Shown piece by piece: positions 1 through 6,526 of a DNA stretch of 23,505 nt. Made by a program: the position numbers and the translations under genes. This DNA is from JAKSUT01 sp045616505 (GTDB taxonomy: Bacteria; Cyanobacteriota; Vampirovibrionia; Gastranaerophilales; Gastranaerophilaceae), in assembly GCA_045616505.1 (NCBI GenBank), contig JAZLGV010000112.1, positions 1 to 23,505 of the forward strand, in the 5' to 3' direction. Under the pieces are notes generated by a model. The model made no database searches, had not been told where the DNA came from, and saw nothing but the letters and a program-made list of their open reading frames with translations. Numbering within the stretch: position 1 is the stretch's first letter; every line of letters begins with the position of its first letter.

Positions 1-1581
1 GACAATTTTGTTTTCGAATACGAAACCAGCATTTTCTTCAGCTTTTGAAATTTTGATTTTAACGTGTCCGTATTGACCTTTACCACCTGATTGACGAGCG
101 AATTTAGATTCTTGATCTGCATCACCTAAAATAGTTTCACGATAAGCAACTTGTGGTTTACCAACGTTTGCATCTACTTTAAATTCTCTCAATAGACGGT
201 CTACAATGATGTCTAAGTGAAGTTCACCCATACCTGAAATAATTGTTTGACCAGTTTCTGTATCAGATTTAACTCTGAATGATGGATCTTCTTCAGCAAG
301 TTTTTGAAGAGCGATACCCATTTTATCTTGGTCAGCTTTTGTTTTTGGTTCAATAGCAACAGAAATAACTGGTTCTGGGAATTCCATTTTTTCAAGGATA
401 ATTGGAGCTTTTTCATCACACAATGTATCACCTGTTGTTGTATCTTTCAAACCAACTGCTGCACAAATGTCGCCAGCGAAAACTTCTTGGATTTCGTTTC
501 TTTGATCAGCGTACATTTGAACTAATCTTGAAATACGTTCTTTTTTACCGTTTGTTGCGTTTAGAACGTAAGAACCAGATGTTAATTTACCAGAATAAAC
601 TCTTAAGAAAGTCAAACGACCAACGAATGGGTCTGTCATAACTTTGAATGCTAGAGCTGAGAATGGTTCATCATCTGAAGAATGTCTTTCAACAACTGAA
701 CCATCTTCTAATTCACCTTCGATAGCTTTTACATCTAATGGTGATGGCATATAATCAACAACTGCGTTTAATAAAAGTTGAACACCTTTGTTTTTGAAAG
801 CTGTACCGCAAGTTACAGGAACGATTTTGTTTGTGCAAACAGCTTTTCTTAATGTTGCTTTTAATTCATCAATAGTTGGTTCTTCACCTTCTAAGAATTT
901 TAACATCAAGTCATCATCGTGTTCAGAGATTTTTTCAATCATTTCTGCTCTGTATGCTTGAGCTTTTTCTAACATATCAGCAGGAATATCTTCTTCTTTA
1001 ATATCTGTACCCAAGTCGTTAGTATAAATTTCAGCTTTCATTGTCATCAAGTCAATCAAACCTGTAAATTTATCTTCAGCACCGATTGGAAGTTGGATAG
1101 GAACAGCGTTTCCACCTAAACGAGTTTTGATTTGTTCAACAACTCTGTAGAAATCAGCACCAGTTCTATCCATTTTGTTTACGAATACCATACGAGGTAC
1201 TTCATATCTGTTAGCTTGTCTCCAAACTGTTTCAGATTGAGATTGAACACCACCAACTGCACAGAATACAGCAACAACACTATCCAATACACGCAAAGAA
1301 CGTTCAACTTCAACTGTAAAGTCAACGTGGCCTGGGGTATCGATAATGTTTACTTGGTGTCCTTTCCATTCAGCTGTTACAGCTGCTGATTGGATTGTAA
1401 TACCTCTTTCTTTTTCTTGTTCCATAAAGTCAGTTACAGCTGCACCATCGTGAGTTTCACCAATTTTATGAGTTTTACCAGTATAGAACAAAATACGTTC
1501 TGTAGTAGTGGTTTTACCTGCGTCGATGTGAGCAGCAATACCAAAGTTTCTAATTTTCTCTAGTGGTGTTTTTCTTCCCAT
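1..1581 (-). CDS. fusA: Elongation factor G, 3' part cut by window edge
   Basis: Translational GTPase that drives ribosomal translocation and, with RRF, ribosome recycling; cytoplasmic. The reading frame runs open from the ATG at 1581 to base 1 without a stop, giving 527 residues of a protein that is normally about 690. Visible motifs are the P-loop AHIDAGKTT near residues 17-25, then DTPGH and NKMD of the G domain, followed by domain II and domain III (GMGELHLDI). The window ends in domain IV after QSGGKGQYGHV. The start is set by the MGRKTPLEKIRN N-terminus and an AAGGA ribosome site about 10 bases upstream. The gene is divergent from the PurH-like gene, so it does not follow rpsL-rpsG directly; a downstream tuf could lie beyond the left edge. 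Family assignment is certain. Confidence 0.97.
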   Translation of the reverse strand, partial: MGRKTPLEKIRNFGIAAHIDAGKTTTTERILFYTGKTHKIGETHDGAAVTDFMEQEKERGITIQSAAVTAEWKGHQVNIIDTPGHVDFTVEVERSLRVLDSVVAVFCAVGGVQSQSETVWRQANRYEVPRMVFVNKMDRTGADFYRVVEQIKTRLGGNAVPIQLPIGAEDKFTGLIDLMTMKAEIYTNDLGTDIKEEDIPADMLEKAQAYRAEMIEKISEHDDDLMLKFLEGEEPTIDELKATLRKAVCTNKIVPVTCGTAFKNKGVQLLLNAVVDYMPSPLDVKAIEGELEDGSVVERHSSDDEPFSALAFKVMTDPFVGRLTFLRVYSGKLTSGSYVLNATNGKKERISRLVQMYADQRNEIQEVFAGDICAAVGLKDTTTGDTLCDEKAPIILEKMEFPEPVISVAIEPKTKADQDKMGIALQKLAEEDPSFRVKSDTETGQTIISGMGELHLDIIVDRLLREFKVDANVGKPQVAYRETILGDADQESKFARQSGGKGQYGHVKIKISKAEENAGFVFENKIV

Positions 1582-1660
1582 TTTCTCTTTTTCCTTATAT
1601 TTAATGTATCTACATTTGCTATTTAATTTAGCTAAAACAATTTTCGCATAAACAAGTATT

Positions 1661-1689
1661 TTTTCAAACATTTTTTTAATATTTATGAT
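1661..1689 (+). promoter_or_regulatory. Possible promoter of the PurH-like gene
   Basis: TTTTCA and TATGAT are separated by 17 bases, about 40 bases before the ATG at 1730. The -10 matches five of six consensus positions and the -35 four of six. In such AT-rich DNA this is suggestive only. Confidence 0.35.
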
Positions 1690-1729
1690 AAATTGTAATG
1701 GTAAATGAATTTTGGAAGGTAAGTAATTT

Positions 1730-2653
1730 ATGAAAAAATATGGATTTGAAAAGAATAAAGATTTAGTATGTGGCGAAAACATCCACCAAACAGCGACTTT
1801 ACACGATGCAGAATTTCAAGTAGGGTATGATGTTTTTGGTGTTGATTTGTCATACAACGACATTTTAAATGTAACAATGGCGGTCGATATAATTGCAGAA
1901 TTTTTTGATGTTCCAGCATGTTCAATCATTAAAATGCAAGCTCCTACAGGTGTTGCTTTGGGAAAAGATATTCAAGATGCTTTTGAAAAAGCTCTTGATT
2001 GCGATCCTATTAATGCTATCGGTTCTATCGTTGCAACATCAAACACAATCACAAAAGATACAGCGGAAAAGATTGCAGCTATCGCTCCTGAAGTTGTAGT
2101 TGCACCTAATTTTGATGAACTTGCGATTGATTTATTGAAAAAAACTTCAAAATTAGTAAAATTAAACACAAAACTAGAAGAATATAAGAATTTGAAAAAT
2201 GAAGATATAAAAGTTACTCCTTTTGGAGTTTTAATCCAAGAAAAAGATACTCAAGAATTATCAAAAAATAATTTTAAAATTTTAACAAAAACCAAACCTG
2301 CACCAGAACAAATAGAAGATGCTGTTTTTGCTTGGAAAGTTGCAAAACACACAAAATCACATGCAATTGTTATTGCAAAAGATTTTAAAACATCTGCTAT
2401 TGTACAAGGTCAAAACGATTTAGTGTTTGCTATTGAACACGCACTAAACAAATCTTGCGAAAATTCAAAAGACTCAGTTATGGCATGCGACCTGCCTTTG
2501 CAATCAAAAATAAATATTCAAGACATCGTTCAAGGTCGTATAGCATTGGTAATTCAACCAGCAGGACACAACAACGATAAAGAAATAATAAAAGAAGCTG
2601 ATAAATATAAATTAGCAATGATAAAAACTGGTGTTACTCATCAAAAAGGCTAA
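1730..2653 (+). CDS. PurH-like, AICAR-transformylase domain only, degenerate active site
   Basis: The protein (307 residues) matches the AICAR formyltransferase half of PurH, which makes FAICAR in the tenth step of purine synthesis. The N-terminal IMP-cyclohydrolase domain is absent (bifunctional PurH is about 510 residues). Recognisable landmarks are CGENIHQ at 14-20 (family LRYGENPHQ), SYNDIL at 41-46 (SYNNIL), IIKMQAPTGVA at 66-76 (IVKHNNPCGVA), EVVVAPNFD, FAWKVAKHTKSHAIV, and IQPAG with IKTGVTH near the C-terminus. The catalytic Lys is kept (K68) but the adjacent catalytic His is Met69, and the Arg of LRYGENPHQ is Val. It is therefore unlikely to be an ordinary transformylase; I infer a paralogue with altered or lost activity. 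GGAAGG at 1714-1719 is the ribosome site and fixes the start. Confidence 0.8.
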   Translation: MKKYGFEKNKDLVCGENIHQTATLHDAEFQVGYDVFGVDLSYNDILNVTMAVDIIAEFFDVPACSIIKMQAPTGVALGKDIQDAFEKALDCDPINAIGSIVATSNTITKDTAEKIAAIAPEVVVAPNFDELAIDLLKKTSKLVKLNTKLEEYKNLKNEDIKVTPFGVLIQEKDTQELSKNNFKILTKTKPAPEQIEDAVFAWKVAKHTKSHAIVIAKDFKTSAIVQGQNDLVFAIEHALNKSCENSKDSVMACDLPLQSKINIQDIVQGRIALVIQPAGHNNDKEIIKEADKYKLAMIKTGVTHQKG

Positions 2654-2680
2654 TTTATAACAAAAATTTAAAGCTGGTTA

Positions 2681-2709
2681 TTGACAATCAATTTTGTTGA
2701 TAATAAAAT
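2681..2709 (+). promoter_or_regulatory. Promoter of tRNA-Pro
   Basis: TTGACA at 2681-2686 and TAAAAT at 2704-2709 are separated by exactly 17 bases and lie about 40 bases before the mature tRNA 5' end. The -35 is perfect and the -10 has five of six matches. The tRNA thus has its own start just after the PurH-like stop codon. Confidence 0.8.
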
Positions 2710-2749
2710 GGACGTAAGCCGAACTGGAAAAAAGATAAAAAACATCTGT

Positions 2750-2826
2750 CGGGATGTGGCTCAGTTTGGTAGAGCACCTCGCTTGGGACGAGGGGGTCGC
2801 ACGTTCAAATCGTGTCATCCCGACCA
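2750..2826 (+). tRNA. tRNA-Pro(TGG)
   Basis: A full cloverleaf folds. The acceptor stem CGGGATG (2750-2756) pairs with CATCCCG (2816-2822). The D stem is GCTC/GAGC. The anticodon stem CCTCG/CGAGG encloses the loop CTTGGGA, with anticodon TGG at 2784-2786. The T arm is GCACG-TTCAAAT-CGTGT. Discriminator A2823 is followed by an encoded CCA. It reads CCA (and by wobble other CCN) proline codons. The encoded CCA contrasts with tRNA-Thr in this window, which lacks it. Confidence 0.97.
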
Positions 2827-2830
2827 TTTA

Positions 2831-2862
2831 AAAAAAGACTTCACTTACGTGAGGTCTTTTTT
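2831..2862 (+). terminator. Rho-independent terminator, repeat unit 1
   Basis: A stem of about 14 bp (AAAAGACTTCAC with GTGAGGTCTTTT plus two flanking A-T pairs, one G-T wobble) with loop TTAC, ending in a T run. It starts five bases after the tRNA CCA, so it should end the tRNA-Pro transcript. The A tract on the left also makes it symmetric. Confidence 0.85.
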
Positions 2863-3001
2863 GTTGTATTTCAAGGGATGCCACGATTACATCTCGGCCT
2901 CACTGCTTGAAAAAGCAAGCTTTTTACTACGCAGTTCGACATACCGACTGACTAGGCTCGAACTTTTCTCGCCTGTCATCTGGCATCATCCCGACCATTT
3001 T

Positions 3002-3032
3002 AAAAAGACTTCACTTATGTGAGGTCTTTTTT
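3002..3032 (+). terminator. Rho-independent terminator, repeat unit 2
   Basis: Second copy of the same hairpin, with loop TTAT in place of TTAC. Its presence implies that any read-through of the first terminator meets another one 171 bases on. Confidence 0.75.
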
Positions 3033-3171
3033 GTTATTATTTAAGGGATGCCACGATTACATCTCGGCCTCACTGCTTGAAAAAGCAAGCTTTTTACTAC
3101 GCAGTTCGACATACCGACTGACTAGGCTCGAACTTTTCTCGCCTGTCATCTGGCATCATCCCGACCATTTA

Positions 3172-3203
3172 AAAAAAGACTTCACTTATGTGAGGTCTTT
3201 TTT
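3172..3203 (+). terminator. Rho-independent terminator, repeat unit 3
   Basis: Third copy of the hairpin, again with loop TTAT and a run of Ts. Confidence 0.75.
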
Positions 3204-3244
3204 GTTATTATTTAAGGGATGCCACGATTACATCTCGGCCTCAC

Positions 3245-3266
3245 AGCTTGAAAAAGCAAGCTTTTT
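3245..3266 (+). terminator. Short hairpin with T run at the end of the array
   Basis: AGCTTG pairs with CAAGCT around the loop AAAAAG and is followed by Ts. In units 1 and 2 the first base is T, leaving a 5 bp stem; the last unit has a T-to-A change that lengthens it to 6 bp. It could act as a weaker second terminator in each unit. Confidence 0.5.
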
Positions 3267-3390
3267 ACTACGCTGCTCAACAAAAAACAATTTAAAAACT
3301 TTTTTAAATCACAAATAAACCATTTCTATGATAAATATTTTTCAAGAATTTGCTACACTATATAAGTAAACAATAAAATACGATAAAAAC

Positions 3391-4458
3391 ATGAAAATAA
3401 TAACAAAATTAAATAAAGAAACAACCGAAACATTCAAGCATATAATAAATATTGATACTTTTGAATACACAGAAGAAGAAGAATGCGGAGACTTTCTTTT
3501 TTATAATAAAGAATATGAACAAAACTTAAATTTTTCAAATTACAAAAACGTAATATGCTTTGATGAGTGGTTTGACAAAATTTTTAAAGAATTTTTAAAA
3601 GACAAATATATTGTTCTACAAGATTATTACTATTTAAAATATTCTATGCAAAATGCAATCGCTCCAGATGTTAATAGCATAATTGTAGGCTCATCTTATG
3701 GTAAAGTTGGAATTGACGAAAAAAGTTTTAAAGAAAAAACTGTTAATTTATCATTATTATCACAAGACTTTTATTATGCAACAAAAATCGCAAAACAAGT
3801 TATAAGCCAAAACTCACACATTAAAAAAGTTTATTTAGCATCAGGTTACTATAGTTTTCACGTAGATATGTCTTTATGTAAATATGATGGTATCCCCAGA
3901 GTAGCTCAAGTTTATAACAGACTTTTTAATGACAAACACAATTGTGAGAATTTACCTAACATCATATGCAATGAAATTAAAACTTTTGATTTTATAAATG
4001 TTAAAAATTTGGAAGAAGTAATTTCTAAATATGTATTTAAACAAATAAATAATGATTATCTTGCTTTTAGAAACAACAATAATAAACTAAGCAATCACTC
4101 AGAAGAAGAAAAAATTAAAATTGGAAAAGAACGAGCAGAATTACATAATAATTTAATTAAATATAGAAACACATACGAAGAAAATATAAATATAATAAAT
4201 GATTTTAATAATTTTTGTTTGTCAAAAGGGGTTATTTTCGTGCTTTTAGTATTCCCTTTTACAAATTACTATAAAAATTATTTACTACCTGATTTTGAAC
4301 AAGAATATCTATCTGCACTAACAAGAATGGATCAAGAAATTTGCTATTTAGATTTAAACAAAATAGACATTTATAACAATGAGGATTTTGAAGATACAGA
4401 CCATCTTGGAATTTCAGGAGCAATAAAAACATCACTAATATTGAACAAGTTATTTTAA
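3391..4458 (+). CDS. SGNH/GDSL-like protein of a glycan-modification island
   Basis: The specific function is not recognised. The protein (355 residues) has features of the SGNH-hydrolase fold: IIVGSSYGKVGID at 97-109, where a Ser in GSS would be the nucleophile, and DTDHLG at 335-340 near the C-terminus, matching the D-x-x-H block. A helical, charged stretch lies around 230-270, followed by the hydrophobic strand VIFVLLVFPF. No signal peptide or membrane segment is seen, so it is probably cytoplasmic, unlike AlgX/AlgJ or DltD. It is followed after 36 bases by a glycosyltransferase and lies close to an MBOAT protein, which suggests a role in acylating or trimming a surface glycan (inference). 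No clear ribosome site precedes the ATG at 3391. Confidence 0.6.
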   Translation: MKIITKLNKETTETFKHIINIDTFEYTEEEECGDFLFYNKEYEQNLNFSNYKNVICFDEWFDKIFKEFLKDKYIVLQDYYYLKYSMQNAIAPDVNSIIVGSSYGKVGIDEKSFKEKTVNLSLLSQDFYYATKIAKQVISQNSHIKKVYLASGYYSFHVDMSLCKYDGIPRVAQVYNRLFNDKHNCENLPNIICNEIKTFDFINVKNLEEVISKYVFKQINNDYLAFRNNNNKLSNHSEEEKIKIGKERAELHNNLIKYRNTYEENINIINDFNNFCLSKGVIFVLLVFPFTNYYKNYLLPDFEQEYLSALTRMDQEICYLDLNKIDIYNNEDFEDTDHLGISGAIKTSLILNKLF

Positions 4459-4494
4459 CACGTATCAATTTTAAAATAATTAAGGAAAATATAT

Positions 4495-5466
4495 ATGGAA
4501 AAAACAGAAGAAGAATTACAAATAGAACAAGAAGCACAAAAAGTCATTGCTGAAGGTCTTGAAGCATTAAAAATGCTTCAAACACTCATGGACAAAGAAA
4601 AAGACTTTAAACTTGCATTAACTTTAGTCTGCAAAAACGAAGAATCCATAATTGAAGAAAATATAAAATTTCATAAAGCTATGGGAGTGGATAATATTAT
4701 CGTTCTAAACCACAATTCTACAGATAATACATTAAAAATCCTTGAACGATTAAAAGAAGAAGGATTTGTAGATGAAATAATTACTAAAACCTGTCCACAA
4801 CATGAACATAACATTTGGGTACAAGAAATGGTTACTCTTGCTAGAGAAAAATACAAAGCTGCTTGGGTAATAAATGCAGATGCTGATGAATTCTATTTTT
4901 CAAAAAGTTTAAATTTGAAAAAAAGTATTCAAGCTGCTAACGATGCAAATGTCATAAAATGTTATTTAACTGACCTTTATCCTGATGATAGAGATGATTT
5001 TTTGTCTTGTCCTTATTTTATTACAAGATTATTTTACAAACATGAATTAGGTATGCTAAATTTTGAAAACGCAGATAATATAGTAAAAGAATTTACTTAC
5101 ACTAAAACACCTAAAGTTATAAATAAAACAGAAGGTATAAAAAAAATGTATGCCGGAAACCATGCTATTGATATGGAAAATCAAAAAGAAATAGAAACTT
5201 CAGATATTACCTTATATCACTTTAATATAAGAAATTATAAACAATTCGAAACTCGAATAAAAAGATGGTTAGAAGCCATAAATTACATGCCTGGAATGAT
5301 GGGCATTCACATGAAACAACAAATTGAAATTTATAAAGCAGGTAAATTAAAAGAACATTATTATTCAAAATATAACGAAGAAAAAAGAAAACATCTTATG
5401 GAAAACGGTATAGTTACTATGGATACTTCTTTATCTCATTTTCTTAAATATAAAGGAATTATTTAA
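4495..5466 (+). CDS. Glycosyltransferase, GT2/GT92-like GT-A fold
   Basis: A soluble nucleotide-sugar transferase of the Glyco_tranf_2_4 / GT92-like kind. Visible are LTLVCKNEE at 42-50 (start of the GT-A fold), HNSTDNT at 73-79, and the metal-binding D-x-D in NADADEFYF (D129, D131). C-terminal helices contain several aromatic and basic residues (RIKRWLEAINYMPG). The first 40 residues are a charged helix. There is no membrane segment, so it probably acts at the inner face of the cytoplasmic membrane. An AAGGA site precedes the ATG. It appears to share an operon with the SGNH-like gene 36 bases upstream. Donor and acceptor cannot be told from the sequence. Confidence 0.8.
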   Translation: MEKTEEELQIEQEAQKVIAEGLEALKMLQTLMDKEKDFKLALTLVCKNEESIIEENIKFHKAMGVDNIIVLNHNSTDNTLKILERLKEEGFVDEIITKTCPQHEHNIWVQEMVTLAREKYKAAWVINADADEFYFSKSLNLKKSIQAANDANVIKCYLTDLYPDDRDDFLSCPYFITRLFYKHELGMLNFENADNIVKEFTYTKTPKVINKTEGIKKMYAGNHAIDMENQKEIETSDITLYHFNIRNYKQFETRIKRWLEAINYMPGMMGIHMKQQIEIYKAGKLKEHYYSKYNEEKRKHLMENGIVTMDTSLSHFLKYKGII

Positions 5467-5486
5467 GCTATTAAAAAATTTAAAAA

Positions 5487-6416
5487 TCACTTATTTTTAT
5501 CTAAATGCATTAATGTAAGTTTTGCTAATTCTTGATAACCCAATTTTGAATAGTGAGCTTCATCATTAGAAAATATGTATTTTTTGTCTTTAAAATATTT
5601 TGCATCTAAATAAATAAACTTATACCCTAATAATTCAAGTTTTTTTATAAGATTTGAATATCTAGAACAATCTTCAAATGCGACAATAATATAGAAATTT
5701 ACGTCTTTTCCCCAATGCTTTTCTACTTCATCTTTTGCTTCTTTTAAATGTAAATAAAATATATCCTCTGCATCTTTATAGTTGTTATATTTTATTTCAT
5801 ATTTATCATAAGCTTTTGCATAACTAAGCATTTTAACTATTGGCGAATTTTCAATAATAGACGCTCGATGAAAATACAATTTATTATTAATATCTCGTTT
5901 ATAATAAAATTCAAGTTTATTCCATGGCGTAACACCTAAAACATCTGTTGTTGTATTATAAGATTTCCAAGTATAAATAATATCTTTAGGTTTTGGAACA
6001 ACATTATAAAAATTTTCATTTTTCAATTGAAAAAGCATGTGCTGAACAGATATTAAATACGAACCTCTATTGTAAATAGGTCTTTTTGAATATTCACCTA
6101 AAAAATAGGAATAAGTTTCATTATCTGACAAATATAAACCATACGAGAAACAATCCGAAAAGATTAAAATTGGTGGTAATGAGGAATTTTCATTTTCAAC
6201 TCTTCTATATAAATTATATTTATTATAAACATATCTATCCTCGATTTGTTCATACGAGAAAACTTTATAAAATCTGTCATAATAATCAAAATAAGCTTTA
6301 CGAGGAACGTGATTTACACCTTTTTTTAAAACTTTATAAATCAAAATAAAATCTGTAACATACACTAAAGCTATTATACATAATATATTTATGAGTATAT
6401 TTTTTAAAATTTTCAT
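5487..6416 (-). CDS. Membrane-anchored SGNH-like protein with Cys at the nucleophile position
   Basis: A 309-residue protein with an N-terminal hydrophobic segment (about 7-30), then an exported domain. The block expected to read GDSFxxG is FSDCFSYG at 86-93, so the nucleophilic Ser is Cys89; the TGT codon is clear on the minus strand. The C-terminal block NDEAHYSKLGYQ supplies the Asp and His (D285, H288). The family includes AlgX/AlgJ-like O-acetyltransferase partners and GDSL esterases. It diverges from the MBOAT gene with a shared 110-base intergenic region. I infer that it works with that MBOAT protein in O-acylation of a surface polymer. It may be a Cys hydrolase/transferase or an inactive binder; the sequence does not decide. 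No strong ribosome site is seen. Confidence 0.65.
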   Translation of the reverse strand: MKILKNILINILCIIALVYVTDFILIYKVLKKGVNHVPRKAYFDYYDRFYKVFSYEQIEDRYVYNKYNLYRRVENENSSLPPILIFSDCFSYGLYLSDNETYSYFLGEYSKRPIYNRGSYLISVQHMLFQLKNENFYNVVPKPKDIIYTWKSYNTTTDVLGVTPWNKLEFYYKRDINNKLYFHRASIIENSPIVKMLSYAKAYDKYEIKYNNYKDAEDIFYLHLKEAKDEVEKHWGKDVNFYIIVAFEDCSRYSNLIKKLELLGYKFIYLDAKYFKDKKYIFSNDEAHYSKLGYQELAKLTLMHLDKNK

Positions 6417-6450
6417 ACCAATAGAATAACATAAATGTTTTAGTTTAGTA

Positions 6451-6478
6451 TTGACAGAAATGTAAAGCTTGATATTAA
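6451..6478 (+). promoter_or_regulatory. Possible promoter of the MBOAT gene
   Basis: A perfect TTGACA at 6451-6456 is followed after 16 bases by TATTAA (four of six). It lies about 50 bases before the MBOAT start in the divergent intergenic region. Confidence 0.4.
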
Positions 6479-6526
6479 ATATAAATATTCAAACTATTAG
6501 GGATATACACTTTTGGAGAAAATTTA

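Larger units (their letters stand above)
2815..3273 (+). repeat. Tandem 170-171 bp repeats, each starting with the tRNA-Pro 3' end
   Basis: Three units lie head to tail: 2815-2985, 2986-3155 and a partial third at 3156-3273. Each starts with TCATCCCGACCATTT; in unit 1 this is the real 3' end of tRNA-Pro. A strong terminator hairpin follows, then about 120 bp of GC-richer DNA. That DNA holds inverted repeats: GGGATGCCA with TGGCAT...CCC (outer), ACTGC with GCAGT, GCTTG with CAAGC, and AGTTCGA with TCGAACT. Units 1 and 2 are identical over the last ~110 bp and differ by a few bases near the start; unit 3 breaks off after CTACGC. Open frames run through the array only because of the repeats and are not genes. 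This array accounts for most of the 564-base gene-free stretch between 2827 and 3390. The arrangement resembles the repeats behind tyrT of E. coli (rtT RNA). Confidence 0.93.

Noticed and set aside
2815..3273. CRISPR array
   Set aside because: Period is 170 bp with no short repeat/unique spacer pattern; the units are nearly identical throughout and no cas genes are near.
2815..3273. Attachment site of an integrated element at tRNA-Pro
   Set aside because: tRNA-end direct repeats are typical for att sites, but here only 170 bp lie between copies, with no integrase or mobile genes in the window.
2681..3318. Two open frames of about 113 and 99 codons across the tRNA-Pro and the repeats
   Set aside because: They run through the tRNA, terminators and repeated units, repeat the same peptide because the DNA repeats, and have no ribosome site. 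The structure is explained by non-coding repeats.
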